A DNA stretch of 64,000 nt from Macrothele yani (GCA_039090855.1 CM077023.1:79645127-79709126); one strand, 5' to 3'; positions 1-11,870 are shown, counted from the stretch's first letter. The notes: generated by a model not told the origin, from the sequence alone. Program-made: numbers and translations.

Positions 1-597
1 ACTTGCTTCAACACGATCATTCTTCACCTCAGCTATCAACATTCGAGGAACTCATCTGGCACAGACCTTTGGCATCCCTAAGCTCTCATGCAAAATGGTC
101 CAAACACCGCCGGCACTGAACTTCAGTTCCTCAGCAAACTGTTCGACACGGATTCGTCGCTTTGACATCAGCTTGGTCCTCCACTTTCTGGCACACATTT
201 CACCTGTGGTCACCTTTACTGAGCGTCCCTTGTGAGGGTCATCTTCTAACTAGTCTCTTACCCGTTTTACGAGAGCAGCCCATCTTTCGACTGTGGTCTA
301 TGCTGGGGCACAATCGGCGTACACACGGACCACTCTTTCATGAATACTGCTTGGTGTTTCAGCTTTCTTCGTCAAAAATTCAGTCACCGCTCGGTTCTGC
401 AATTTCAGCTGTTTCTAATCCATTGTCTTCTTATAGACTTCAATACACTGTGGCGCCGTCTCAAGTGCTGACACGGCGACGTGGCGTAGTTGTTACATTG
501 TATAACTGAAGGATGATGCAATACTTTGCAATACTCGCGTGAGCGGCCAAACACTACTTTCAAGGTCAGGCTTAGAACTTATTGAACGCTCCTCATA
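1..597 (-). mobile_element. mariner-like transposon relic, N-terminal half, cut by window edge
   Basis: Read on the minus strand, this begins with a mariner-type terminus at about 575-597 (TGAGGAGCGTTCAATAAG next to a TA dinucleotide). A decayed transposase N-terminus follows. Recognisable pieces are the first helix-turn-helix stretch (SSIHERVVRVYADCAPA), LEDDPHKGR, and the second-domain signature GGVWTILHESLGMPKVCAR, where intact mariners read a serine- or glycine-containing helix before the same LGM.KVCARWVP block. Several in-frame stops are present. The catalytic DDD domain would lie beyond base 1 and is not in the window. It is a dead copy. Confidence 0.8.
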
Positions 598-1281
598 CCT
601 TGCAGCCCATATTTGGTATTGTCAGACTTTCACCTATTCAGACCGATGGAAAGCACCTGGGAACAAAAATTTGATGAAGTATTAGTTATCCAAGATGACC
701 TGAAGACAGTTTTCCAAATTTGATTCCAAACTGGGTTAATCGATGGTGCAAATGTACGGGGTGTGCCGAAGATTACTTTAAAGTGTAATTTTAATTAATG
801 TACACGCATGCGCAACTGAAACCGTCTGTTAATTATATTAAGGACGCAATTATTTAATAGGCATTATATTCGGAACATCCTACGTGCCTTTTTGGGTTGC
901 CTACTGTTGAGAATCACAGAATGAAGTACTACACTGAATATGTACTTTACAAATCACATCTTTCAAATTTCGTGCAACTGAAAATCGTTACTACGAACCT
1001 TCAAGCAAATGGAGGATAAAAATCTAAGAGAACGTCCAGGGTGAGTTAGACGGGAAATGTTTTCTGACACCAGCAGCGAACCTTCCGTTGTGATAACAGG
1101 TATCCAGATCCTCACTAATCGACTCTTCGCAAAAATAGTGCAAACATTAATGAAAAACATCGATCTTCCAAGTATACGGGAAATTATTTATCCTTTAGAT
1201 AGCACTCACAAAATAGCAGAGAACACCCTGGTCGTAACATTGTGTGCTGCAGATATGAAAAGGCTTTTAAAAGAGTTGCTT
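598..1281. other. unassigned sequence
   Basis: No repeat family, RNA or protein similarity is recognised. A 104-codon frame (1057-1371, plus) runs through the tandem repeat that follows. It has no known domain and no supporting start context, so I do not call it a gene. Confidence 0.5.
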
Positions 1282-1362
1282 CAAATTAAGAGATCCTTCA
1301 CTCCTCTCCAAATTAAGAGATCCTTCACTCCTCTCCAAATTAAGAGATCCTTCACTCCTCTC
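1282..1362 (+). repeat. 27-bp tandem repeat, three identical copies
   Basis: Three perfect head-to-tail units start at 1282, 1309 and 1336. Each begins CAAATTAAGAGATCC and ends CACTCCTCTC. The unit is exactly nine codons, so it keeps the plus-strand frame open and would encode QIKRSFTPL three times. Perfect identity points to recent slippage or unequal exchange. Confidence 0.95.
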
Positions 1363-1449
1363 AGTACATGAAAAAGAAAAGGAAAGGGAAAAAAGAACTT
1401 TTGTATTTCAGGAAAAGCGAGAAGAATGTTTTAATTTTGCCTGAGTAAA

Positions 1450-2356
1450 CTTTTTCGGGTGACCGAGTGGGTCTGAGGCCCTGGTATCGGATCGTTCGTC
1501 TAAGATGGGCCCTAGCTCGAACCCTGCATGTGGTGTGGGTGGTGGCCCTGCCCAATGGCGTTGGCTCAACCCCCTTCCTGGAACCAGTGGGCCGAAATTA
1601 AGGACCTGGCGACTGCTTATACCAGAGCACATTTAAAGAGACAGGATGCCTTGGGGCTGGACAGTACTTTGGGGCCCCAGTATTAGTGGCACATATAGGA
1701 TTTGACGTTGAGTGACTGAGTAAAAGTACCCACGAGAAAACATTCCTAAAATATGATGAGAAAGTCGTAAAAATACACCCGCCATATTGAAGTGTGTATC
1801 CCATGATTCATGGACGAATCAGTGTTAGCAAGAAAATGTAAAAATGCATGTTTGAAAAATGGTACCAGTTCAGTTCTGTTTTAATGCAACTCCATACCCC
1901 ACCCCCTATGTTCAGCTTGTTGAAATTACATCGAAGTAGTGGACAAAACAATATGATCCAAATACAAACGAATTCTTAATGTATGATGAAAATTTCTCCC
2001 AATTACAGATGTGTACAAAATAGAAAAAAGAAACCCATCTGTAATGCTTTCGAAAGATTTGAGATTAGACTAGGGGTGACTATACTTTTTGCGGACTCCC
2101 AAAAAATAGGAAAGAAATAGAAAGAATTTTTCACAAGGCAGTTTCTTATAGTTTTTGCTGTGCTATCGGCAAAAAAAAAAAAAAAAAATAAAAAAAACCC
2201 AAAACTGTAGAACTCTGTTGAATCTTCAAGCATCCTGCATCATTCTGGGGCCCCTTAAAAATATGGGGCCCGGCGTTGCAGCCCCCATAGCCCGCCTCTT
2301 AAATGGGCTCTGGCTTATACTCAAAGAGTTGCTCATGGTGGTCGTTAAACCCCAGA
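1450..2356 (+). mobile_element. tRNA-derived SINE, split by a hAT-type insertion
   Basis: The tRNA-like head lies at about 1455-1525, with box A-like GGTGACCGAGTGGGTCTGAG and box B-like GCTCGAACCC. It is followed by the family body (ACCCCCTTCCTGGAACCAGT, AAATTAAGGAC, GCGACTGCTTAT). The SINE stops at 1622 and resumes at 2313 with GAGTTGCTCATGGTGGTCGT and a short A-rich tail. The interruption is the hAT-like element at 1623-2312. At least a dozen other copies in the window share the GTCGTTAAACC 3' end. Confidence 0.8.
1623..2312. mobile_element. non-autonomous hAT-type element (family N1), 690 bp
   Basis: Terminal inverted repeats read CAGAGCACATTTAAAGAG (left) and, reverse-complemented, CAGAGCCCATTTAAGAGG (right). 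It is flanked by an exact 8-bp target duplication GCTTATAC (1615-1622 and 2313-2320). A CAG-initial terminus with an 8-bp duplication is the hAT signature. Removing the element and one duplication restores a continuous SINE, which independently proves the boundaries. Subterminal GGGGCCCC blocks occur at both ends. No transposase is recognisable. A second, interrupted copy lies at 16120-18416. Confidence 0.9.
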
Positions 2357-3420
2357 TAAAAACAACTTATTTGTTCAACCGCTTTACTTTCCTTCATCAG
2401 ATTTGCACCAAATGTGTATGTGACAGTTGCTTTAGGAAAATGTTCTTCTCCAATGCATTAGAGCAAGTTAAATGTTATTTATTTTTATAATTTAATTATT
2501 ACCGTTATTCAATTTTTGAGCTAAGGATTAAAAATGATTGTATTAACGCATTTCTCCCAAAAGGCGTTTATTAGCCAATCCTTTGTTCGCACGCAAAAAA
2601 TGTGATTTTGGATATACTTCTTAATTACTTTCACTGAAGATAAAATTCAAGATGTGCAGTTAAGATTCCTGGGGCAATTCACGCTGTGAGAAAGAAGCAA
2701 TCAGGTGATCCTCAACCTGGAGCTTTTATGGTGTGGGTGTGGACCAGTCACCCCCGTGAGGCATGCGGATGAACTGCGTAAATTGGTTTTCTGTGAGGTG
2801 GGACTCATACAAAATGCCTTTTATGAGCTCAAGTACAAAAGGACATATACAACGTTAAAGATTTGCAATTCCCGAAAGAAATGCGCGAGTTTATATTGGC
2901 TGGAAATACCTTTAGCTTAGCTGGAAACATCCAATCAGAGAAGACTTAGTAAACGGAACCTACTTACTCATACAGGAGGAAGTTTGAACAAAAAATAAAA
3001 TGTCGAAAGGTGTTTTCCTATTGCCAGTATTTTACCTCAAATGGGACTTTCTGAAATAATGCGACAGCTTTTCTAACTTTTCACATTGCTGATTATATTT
3101 CGTGGACTCGTGCTTGGTAAGTCGCATGATATACATAGAAAAATTGATTTCGTTACTGTTATGTAAATATCTTAAGGTATTCGACAGACAAGATTTCATA
3201 CATACTGATTGAGTAGTAATTTATTTTTAGTTGTTTCTTTTTTTTATTCAAAGCATTACTATTTATTGATGACTCAGTTATTCCAAACGGAGATTAACTG
3301 CACAAGTCAAAACATTTTTTTTTTTAATATCATTTTGGCTAGGCTTCCTCACAATATCAAGATAATAAATGATGGTATGCATTAGAAATATTTAACGAGT
3401 TCAAAGCAAAATAAATTTTG
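2357..3420. other. unassigned AT-rich sequence
   Basis: Between two SINEs. I see no coding, RNA or repeat signal beyond short homopolymer runs. Confidence 0.5.
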
Positions 3421-3597
3421 ACGCCCTGGTGGCGTAGTGGTCTGAGCGCTAGCTTCTGATCGTTTGTCCGAGATGGGCCCCGGTTTGTCGGCTCTTGCCC
3501 TTCCCTGGAACCAGTGGCCGCAAATTAGGGACGAGTAACTGCTTGCAGCCCATTAAGTTGTCCACGGTGGTCGTTAAACCTTGCAATAAAAAAAAAT
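3421..3597 (+). mobile_element. tRNA-derived SINE
   Basis: Head CCCTGGTGGCGTAGTGGTCT contains a good Pol III box A. The box B region is partly deleted (the sequence jumps from GGGCCCCGGTTTG to the body). Body and tail match the family: CTTCCCTGGAACCAGTGG, AAATTAGGGACG, CCACGGTGGTCGTTAAACC, then an A-rich tail. Confidence 0.85.
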
Positions 3598-3671
3598 CAG
3601 AAACATATTTGCTTGTCATTTCTTGTAGAATGCATGATGTTTTTCTGGAGATTGTGAAACCTCTTTTACCG

Positions 3672-3855
3672 TCCCGATGATCGAGTGGTCAGAGGGGTGG
3701 GCTTCGGACCAGTCGTTCGAGATGAACCTGGATTCGGGTCCCGGATGAGGCATGGGTAGTGTGCCTGTCGGATGGCGCTGGATCTGTACCTTCCTTGGAA
3801 TCAGTATCCCAAAATTAAGGATGGACAGCTACTTGTAGCCTTAGAGTTGTTTACT
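3672..3855 (+). mobile_element. tRNA-derived SINE fused to a Tc1 fragment
   Basis: tRNA-like head (GATGATCGAGTGGTCAGAGG, degenerate box B ATTCGGGTCCC) followed by an older body variant: GCATGGGTAGTGTGCCTGTC, GGATGGCGCTGG, CCTTGGAATCAGT. The 3' end breaks off near 3850, where GAGTTGTTTACTCGTCGTTTA passes directly into Tc1 transposase sequence. The expected SINE ending GGTCGTTAAAC and the Tc1 sequence CTCGTCGTTTA share a short homology, so this looks like a recombination junction, not an insertion. Confidence 0.75.
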
Positions 3856-4564
3856 CGTCGTTTAGCATGGTGTAAAGAACATTTATCGTGGACCGTAGAT
3901 CAATGGAAACGGGTCATATGGACTGATGAATCCAGATACACGATCTATCAGTCTGATGGCCGAGTGTGGGTATAGCGGCAGCCGGGGGAACGCTATTTAC
4001 TACATTGTACTGTTCCTACGGTCGAGTTTGGAGCTGGCAGTGTACTCGTGTGGGGGTGTTTTTCGTGGTATGGTCCTGGCCCATTGGTTATCGTGGACAA
4101 ACCTGTTAACCAGCACGTGTACCTCTATATTCTGGACAGTCATGCCTTACAAACCCTGTGGCAATATTATGGAACCGAGCCTTGTTGGTACCAGCAGGAT
4201 AATGCATCGAGCCATAAAGCAAGGACTGTTACGATGTGGTTTGACGATAATTCCGTTTCGTGTGTGGACTGGCCAGCACAGAGCCCTGAGCTTAATCCCA
4301 TAGAGCAACTATGGGATGAATTAGAGCGCCGCATAAGAAGTTTGGAACCAAGGCCTACTACTAAACAACAGTTAGCGGCAGCATTAGGTACTGAATGGAA
4401 GCGCATACCTATCGCTGTGTTCCAAAACCTTGTCGAAAACATATTTCGAAGGGTCAGTGCATGCATTAAGGCCAAAGGTTGACCAACACGGTACTAATGT
4501 ATGCCAATAAATGCTATGTTGTGTTTCTCTTCTAGGTGTCCTGTGACATTTGTCAATATAGTGT
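3850..4564 (+). pseudogene. Tc1-like transposase, C-terminal two thirds, one stop (family A)
   Basis: A 5'-truncated Tc1-family copy with its 3' terminus intact (TGACATTTGTCAATATAGTG to 4564, matching the termini at 41451, 47905 and 63531). One frame from 3850 to 4482 contains the whole catalytic core: first D in WTDESRY, second D in YQQDNASSHKAR, and E in SPELNPIEQLWDELE. There are 34 residues between the second D and the E (DD34E). The only break is a TAG at 3973-3975 where relatives read tryptophan (RVWV-stop-RQPGERY). The N-terminal paired-like DNA-binding region is missing, replaced by the SINE junction. It cannot encode a working transposase. Confidence 0.88.
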
Positions 4565-5625
4565 ACGTTGCATTTAATTCACATAAATTCGATATTATTT
4601 TAAAATATTTTTTTACTGGTTATACAATTTTTTCAGGGGTGTGCGATCGTTTCTTTTTACTCAAAATTGATGCAGTAATATTATATTTGTATTATCGGAC
4701 TCAACACAATATATTTGGTATTTATGAATCTAAAATAGTGTACGATGTAATGTGCTTGCAGTTTACCAAACTGCACAAATCATAAAAACATTAATTGCAA
4801 ATACTGAGTTGCTCATTGCGAACTTATCGCGATGTAAATTGTTCTATTCATTGTAGGTATAATTTGTATCTTTGTTTATGATATCAAGATTACTACAGTG
4901 CAATTCATTTAATATTACTACGTAATCCGAGCAACGCAAAAAATCTGAAAAGTTTTGTTATTATAAAAAATGCACTGTTTGGTTAAAAATGAAAAACGCT
5001 CATTTGGTTAAATTCCGTCGCTATACAATGTTACTTCTATTACCGAACACAATTTTCATTTAAAGCGTGTGCACTTAGATTGAAGAGGGAAACTGATAAA
5101 AAGAATATTCTTTCGATGGTTTTGAACACCATGCTTTTGTTAAATTAAAATTTGCATGTGGGTTTCGCGGAGGGGTCAGAATCAAGATACCGAATACTTA
5201 AATAAAAATATCCGTTACTTTATTTTTGTTTTGTATGATATTCTGAAATATTTATCTTGACTTTTGATTTATTTGTTCGTACGGGTTGTTCGGTTTCCTC
5301 ATTTAGCAGGAGCAGCGTTTATTTTTGAAGTTGGTTTGGTAATCATGAATAATCATGCATTTTGCAATCATCTGTTAAAGTTGCTTGATTCCTATTCATC
5401 TTATTAGGAAACACTGAGAAACCTTTACGTTACCATAGTGAAAAATATAGAAGATTTAATTTGGAAACAAAGCACGTCCGGTTAACCGATCATTGTAAAG
5501 TCAGCACCTTCATAGCTTTTAATTGGGTCTTTTCCCCATGGTCTGCTATAAGGTCTAAGTTCAATTACTACCACAAACACTCAGACTTGAAAAAAGTGAG
5601 CTTAAGAGCAACAATGAATTGCTAA
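4565..5625. other. unassigned AT-rich sequence
   Basis: Low-complexity AT-rich DNA. No family or gene recognised. The left end of the neighbouring LINE may extend into it, but I cannot place that end. Confidence 0.45.
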
Positions 5626-8200
5626 TTACCCCGTATTAAAATTAATTCCTCTAAAATTATTTAAAATTTTGACCATCCTATTTTGTAATGATTTTAATTT
5701 ATATAAATTAGTCTTAGTACTTTGATCCCATACTAATAAACAATGAGTAAATATTGATAAATCAGACTGTAATAGAGCATTTTTAATTGTTGAATTATTT
5801 GAAATTTTCGTAATTAAACCCAATACCCCTGAAATTTTATTTACAATATTTTGTATATTAATATTCCATTTTAAATGATCTTCAGTTATTATTCCCAAAT
5901 ATTCAATATTATTGACTGTTTCAAGGGTAACATTTCCCATAACAATAGATGGTGGCTCAACAATCTGTCTATCTCCCTTTCTAAAAATCATAATTTTAGT
6001 TTTTTCAATATTTAAACACAGAAAATTTGTATCTAGCCATTCCATCAATTTTTCAATAAATTTATTACATTTTTGCCTCATTTATATCTGTACCTGTAAT
6101 CATAACTGCGGCATAATCCGTAAATAAAATTAAATCCACATTACGTTCAATATTAAAAATGTCATTAATATAAATTAAAAAAAATAATGGTCACAGAATT
6201 GAACCCTGCGGTACTCCTATTTCATTAATTTACTTGTGTGATTTTGTTTTATTAATATGTACATACTGTTTCCTGTTATGTAAGTAGTCCTGTAATGAAT
6301 TATAATATTGATTTCTCATTCCCTTATTATAAAGCTTATCCAAAAGTATCCCATGATCTACCGTATCAAATGCCTTTCTAAGGTCTAAGAATATTGCAAT
6401 TGTTAATAATCTCTTTTTTCTATTATTTAATATGATATTCTGAAATGTTAAAATGGCTATTTCTGTTGATTTTTCCTTTTGAAACATATACCGATTTTCC
6501 TTAATAATTTGATATTTCTCAAAATAAATTCCTAATCTTGTATATAATAGTTGTTCCAAAACCTTAGCAAAAAAATAAGTTAGAAATTGGTCTGTAGTTA
6601 TTTATGTTATCCCTGGACACAGTATTATGTTTTGAAATTATTTTTGTCATTTTTAATTTTCCAGGTATTTTTCCAAATTCAATTATCACATTAAATATAT
6701 GACTGATAGGTTTAAAAATTATTTTGGAAACCCTTTTAATAGCCCTTGGATGTATGTCATCCGGTCACACAGACGTCGATTTAATATTTCTTATGCATGC
6801 CTCAATTTCGTGCTGTTATGAAATATTCAAAATAACACGAATTTTTTAATGTTTTTTCTTGGTAAGTAGTTTCCAGTTTTCTTTTACTGTTAGTTTTAAT
6901 TTTATTTTTATTTCTTTAGGAGCATTTATAAAATACCCATTGAATTCATTTGCTGCAGATTGAGCATCAGAAACCCTCTGACCATTTATACTCAACGTAA
7001 TTGTATCACACAGTTGTATTTTTTTCCTTCCCAACATCTCATTTATATTTTGTCAAATAATTTCAGTCGACTGAGTATTAAATAGATTGTTATAGTAAAT
7101 TTTTTTATATTTAATTTCTTTGTTAAGCAAATTTCTAATTTTTTTTTAAATTTAATAGTTGGTCGTCGAGTAGAATGATAATTTTTTTTTAATTTATTTT
7201 TTATTAATTTTTCTTAATATTATTTTATTAATCCAAGGTTTTCTTGTCCTTTTAGGCTTTATTACAAATTTTATTATAAAATATTCATTATAGACAGCTG
7301 TAAATTGATCAAGAAATATACTATATAATTTTTCTGGAGAACCATATATTGTAATGCTATCAAATTTATTTTTTGAATTGATTCCTACAGTTTACCCATA
7401 TTAATTTCACTCATATGTCTGATTTCATATTTTATTTTTGTTTGGAAAGATATTGATTTTTTATTATGAATTAAATAAGTAGGTAAGTGATCACTTATAC
7501 CATAATTTAAAACACCAGCATACATGTAATTAGTATCAATATTAGTTATGCATAAATCCAAAATAGTACTGGAAACGTTAGTGAGTCTAGTAGGCAAATT
7601 CACATAATTTTTAAATCCATAGGTTATCAACCTTCAGATATCGAGGTTGTTCATGAGATACCGTCAAAACAGGGGGCAAGAAAATTTTAAAAAAAAGTAG
7701 TTCAATTTTTAAGTATTAATAATCTTTGAGCATTTATATTTATTAAAGCAAGATCTATATTAAGATCCCCCATAATTATGATTTGTTTATTTGGTAATGT
7801 TGTACTCGTATATTCAAGATAGTTAGCCAACAATTTAAAAAAACCGAAGACGTTTCCTCTAGGTGGTTTATAACACACAGTAATAATATAAATATCATTT
7901 TCAATATTTAAAATTTCGATGTCATGAATTATGTAAGTGCATTCGTGTATTTCTGAGAAAACACCATAATTGCTTTAAGATAAATGGCCACTCCCCCCAA
8001 TCCTATCAAATCTATTTATATTATACAATCGACAGCTATTTAAATGTATTTGATATTGATTAGATGAAAACCAAGTCTCAAAAACACGAAAAATGTCCAT
8101 ATTTGAATTTAATAATTTAATTAAAATTTCTAACAATGTGAATTTATTTATAAAATTTCTAGCATTAACATAAATCAGTTTTAATCCACTATGTGAAAAT
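5626..8200 (-). pseudogene. LINE ORF2: endonuclease and reverse transcriptase, inactivated
   Basis: Endonuclease motifs GDLNIDL (near 7760) and SDHLPTYL (near 7480) are those of AP-endonuclease-type LINE enzymes. RT motifs in order are FLDLRKAFDTVDHGILLDKL (about 6340-6400), GVPQGSIL (about 6200) and the catalytic box near 6115. That box reads FTDYA instead of F/Y-A-D-D, so the second catalytic aspartate is lost. A thumb-like region follows (LNIEKTKIMIFRKG, NNIEYLGI). At least five frame breaks separate the parts. The product would have nicked target DNA and copied LINE RNA there. Confidence 0.82.
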
Positions 8201-8289
8201 TTTTGAAAACATGTATTCTAGGAATCTATTTTCAGTGTAAGTGAGTTTACTCATTTTCCAGCTCCTAGGTTACCACAAATAAATGTTAT

Positions 8290-9012
8290 TTAATGAGTAC
8301 TATTATTAATTAGTTTCAAGACATCATGAATTTCCAGTTTTTGTGCTAATATGGTAACAAGCTCTCTGAGTTTTCCTTCAGTAGTTTTGGGCTCCAAATC
8401 CCATCCATGTATTTCAGTATTTCTATTTCTATTATATTGATTTAGCAGATTTCGATTTTGTATTATATTATTAATTTTGTCATGAAGTTCTGAGTTTATT
8501 TTTTCAACTTTTTCAATTTTAAGATTCAATATTTTATTTTCATTTTCTAGCTCAGTACTTTTTTTCAATCAAGTCATCATACCTAGTACTTAAAAATTCC
8601 ATAGCACATCTTAAGTCATTTAATTATTTTTTTATTTCTGGTATGATATCCAGTTTTTCATTTATTTGTATAAGTGCCGTGTTAATACCTTCATAGTCAG
8701 TATTTCTTTCTATTTCCCTATTATCTGGCTCAGGTCCAGAAAACCACAAAATCTGTCCTCCACTCATCTGCTTGCTTTCATCTTCCTTATCATTATTATC
8801 AGATGTTTGAGCTTGCTTATTTATACATTTGAAACATCTATATTCCTTTTTCTTAACATTAGACATTAGTCTAAAAAAATTTCTGGCACTCCAAGACATT
8901 GAGGATTATATTTTCTATCACATTCTGAACATTTTAAATGCCTTGGGGTCATAGTATGCTGAGACTTAAGAATCTCTGAGGCACACACATCACATTTACT
9001 TCTTGAAGACAT
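8290..9012 (-). pseudogene. LINE ORF1 with PHD-like zinc finger and coiled coil
   Basis: The minus-strand start is ATG at 9012. The N-terminus has paired cysteines in PHD-like spacing (CDVC, then KCSEC, NPQCL and, after a frame break, YRCFKC). A Lys/Glu/Asn-rich helix-prone segment with leucine periodicity follows (8290-8568: LENENKILNLKIEKVEKI). PHD finger plus coiled coil is a known ORF1 type in CR1-like LINEs, where the protein binds element RNA. Two frame breaks make it a pseudogene. Confidence 0.65.
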
Positions 9013-9711
9013 ATTAATCCTCTCCCTATTTCAATGAACAATATATTGTAATTCAAGTGAGGTAAGCGCAATGTACAATACTACCAAGAAACAGAAGAAA
9101 TTATAAGTTTCACAAATTTCTCATCAATAACACATCCGAGCCATATTCAGCCAATAAATGATTCCTTGTCTTATAAATACTTAGTAAACAGTATATCCAC
9201 TATGTATAATCCATAACCAATAGGCATGTAATGTTATCACCAACAATAAGTTCTCAAGGACAATTTTCATAATCACAGTCCATAATGAGTTTCATAAGTC
9301 TAAGTGTTTACCTCGACATATTGTTCTGTAGATCCTGTAGAGCAGTCCTTTGTATAAACCCAACAAATATAAAACACTGTTCTAATCTATATATGTAAAA
9401 CACAGTTTTTTTTTTACTGGCAACAACTGGTGACTAGGAGTCTAAAACTCATCCGTCAAATTATCATTCAGTCATTATTTATTGTAGCATCGACGGTTAG
9501 TGATTGCTGAGCAAAATTTGTCCTATACACAGATGGCCGTAAAGAAATGCCACTCGACACGTGCATTAACACGGTCAGTATATTAATGTGATCACCTTCC
9601 AGAAATAGTAAAATGAGCTTTGACGTAATAATACACGAGCACATGACTAATTTCACTGGAATTTCTAACTGCATAACAATTCTTCGTAAAACATGTCTAC
9701 AGTGATCGAGT
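9013..9711. other. unassigned sequence upstream of LINE
   Basis: Could include the LINE 5' untranslated region. No motif or repeat is recognised except a T-run near 9410. Confidence 0.4.
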
Positions 9712-9719
9712 GTTTGCAT

Positions 9720-10636
9720 TAGAGATGAGAACGGGCCTGGGCTATGACAAAAAGCCTGGAAACAGGTATAGTCCCGGCCCGGGCCCGGGTGGGCCTCAAA
9801 TCTTTGACTGAAACGGGCTCAAGTTAATTTTCCTTTTCATTATATCATATATCTGACATCGAGGAAACGAGGATATTCCGAATTATATATACATAGCACA
9901 CACAATTGTAAATGACTTTGTGGATCATTCAGTGTTGTACTTGTATTTTTACATAATTTTTTTATTTAGAGCAGCCAGAGTAAAGTCAAACCACTGGATC
10001 ATTAAGTTCCATGCTGTATTACGTGCAATTTTACATCTAATTTGACGAATACAGACATATCTAGTAATTTGCTAATAACGGTTATTATATTTATAAATAA
10101 GAGTACATGTAACAGTTTCACCAAGTAAGAAATAAAATAAATGCCAAAACCAGCTCTGTCCCAGTCGAGCTAAAAATACAAATTTCCAAGTATTAAAAAG
10201 CACTACGACCTATATATGCACATTTACTCTCAGTATTTAATAGGACTTAATCCTTCAGCAAAACAGGAATACACAATTCTCACGTCATGCAGAAATGACA
10301 TATATTATATAATGATTTTGTGATGAAATTTAAGAGCTCAAAATCCTTATTTAAATTTAAATAAAAAAATTAAATACAGGGAATTTGGTAAGCGAATTAA
10401 CTTGCTACGCTTGTAGGAAGTAACATGAAAGACATTTTTTTACCTGAATATGATGCAAAAAATAATAATCTTTCTCTCCTTTGGGGGGGGGGGCGTGGAA
10501 GCACTAACATTCTTATCTGATGATGAAAACATAAATAGGAGTAAAACAATATGCCTCATTTTCCTTATTCACATTGGGAAAATTTGCACCAATGTTCAAA
10601 CCTGGGCCTTAAAAAAGGAGCCCGTGCTCATCTCTA
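9720..10636. mobile_element. non-autonomous hAT element, 917 bp
   Basis: Flanked by an exact 8-bp duplication GTTTGCAT (9712-9719 and 10637-10644). Inverted termini are TAGAGATGAGAACGGGC (left) and TAGAGATGAGCACGGGC (right, reverse-complemented), close to the hAT consensus CAGAG. Subterminal DNA is rich in GGGCC/GGCCC blocks (9765-9795). The interior is AT-rich, with no transposase and a G-run near 10485. The termini resemble the family at 19990 and 25407 (CAGAGATGGAAACGGGT). Confidence 0.88.
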
Positions 10637-10794
10637 GTTTGCATATACAAAATGAACATTTAGATCTACGTGCAGGTTAGAAGGTAATACTAAGTTTGGC
10701 AACGAAAAGCAAATTAGCTAAAATCATCATTGTGTGCAGCAACAGCCAATGTAATACTAACATTATGTACATAACCTTGAGTATCAAATACTAG

Positions 10795-11870
10795 TACTTA
10801 ATACTTCGTTAGCCTTCCTTTCTTCCGGAGAACGGCAGTCACCGCACGGGGTATCAGTATATAAACGAAGTATCTATAGTAGTGAGGGATCTGGGACAAA
10901 GCTGTTTGTATTGCGGTTCACAGTTCCGGAATGGAGTGGGTTGTCGTGTCCAACTGCCTCACCTGGTATTCCACAACATCCCACAGATGTTCAGTTGGGT
11001 TGAGATCAGATGAGTTTAGGGCCATTCGAGATTCTCATATCAGCACTGTGTTCGTGGAACCATCCTTGTCCAATGACATGGGGCATTATCTCCCTAGAAG
11101 AACCCATTACCCTCTGGCGAGGTACAACATTGTGGAGTGTACATAGTCTGCAAGCAATTTCTGATAGTAGCCGGATTCCATACGCTGGTCTACATCTCGT
11201 TAGGGATCCCAGTTCATGCCAGCTAAACATGTCCCATATTATACAACCCTTCCCCACCTGCCTGAAAAGTCTAATGCCATGCATTAGGGATCCATAGCCC
11301 CCCCCCTGCTGCCAACGGCGGATACAGGCTCTACCCTCAGCAGAATGGAGTTCGTATCGTAGTTCATAGAATCAGCACACCTGCTTCCAATTTTCTGTCG
11401 CCTTATCCGCATGCTGTTGGCATCAGCAGTGTCATTCGCGTCGATGGACAGTTTTTACGAGAGGGTGATGTATAGAGCGTCTTCACTTGTACAAAATTCG
11501 TGCGTCGCATATTCTGAAGACTACGATATCCTCAGGTAGCGTAGTCGCTCAGTATATAGTTTCAGGTTGACTCAAATTGTATCGGGCCGTCAACTGCGAA
11601 ATTGTGCTGCGCCAATTGTCCTGTGCGAGACCAGCCACTTTCACTTCTGGAATCCACTTTTCTCAGCTCTTTACAGTTGCGTCGCCAATTAGTTGTTTCA
11701 CTATTTCGGCACCACTCCTGTATACTGTAACCACGGAGGCCTTCTACCAACAAACGAGTGTCGTCGTTTCCGAAATGGAGCCACCAAAGTTTCGTGCGAC
11801 CACGTTTGGTCTTTAGGAAACTCCGAAAATCCTTGGTTTTCCCCATCACTTCTGTAACTTCGCTCTCAAC
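10795..11870 (-). pseudogene. Tc1-like transposase relic (family B)
   Basis: The minus strand carries a badly decayed Tc1 transposase. At the N-terminus, MGKTKD begins near 11846. At the C-terminus, LNPTEHLWDVVEYQVRQLD (about 10945-11000) corresponds to the DLNPIEHLWD block around the catalytic glutamate. Downstream residues (AIQTALSQIPHY) fit the Tc1 C-terminal helix. Multiple stops and frameshifts. The left terminus is near 10795; no clear inverted repeat was found on the right. Confidence 0.75.

Larger units (their letters stand above)
5626..9012 (-). mobile_element. degenerate LINE (CR1/jockey-like), ORF1 plus endonuclease-RT
   Basis: Minus-strand order: ORF1 with a zinc-finger/PHD-type N-terminus (8624-9012), a coiled-coil-rich segment (8290-8568), an apurinic endonuclease region (about 7385-8200), and a reverse transcriptase (5626-7040). 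The order ORF1, endonuclease, RT is that of CR1/jockey-type non-LTR retrotransposons. Stops and frameshifts occur throughout. No poly(A) or microsatellite tail is visible at the left end and no target duplication was found, so both limits are approximate. Confidence 0.82.

Noticed and set aside
1057..1371. 104-residue protein gene
   Set aside because: No known domain, and the end of the frame is a minisatellite. Chance is sufficient.
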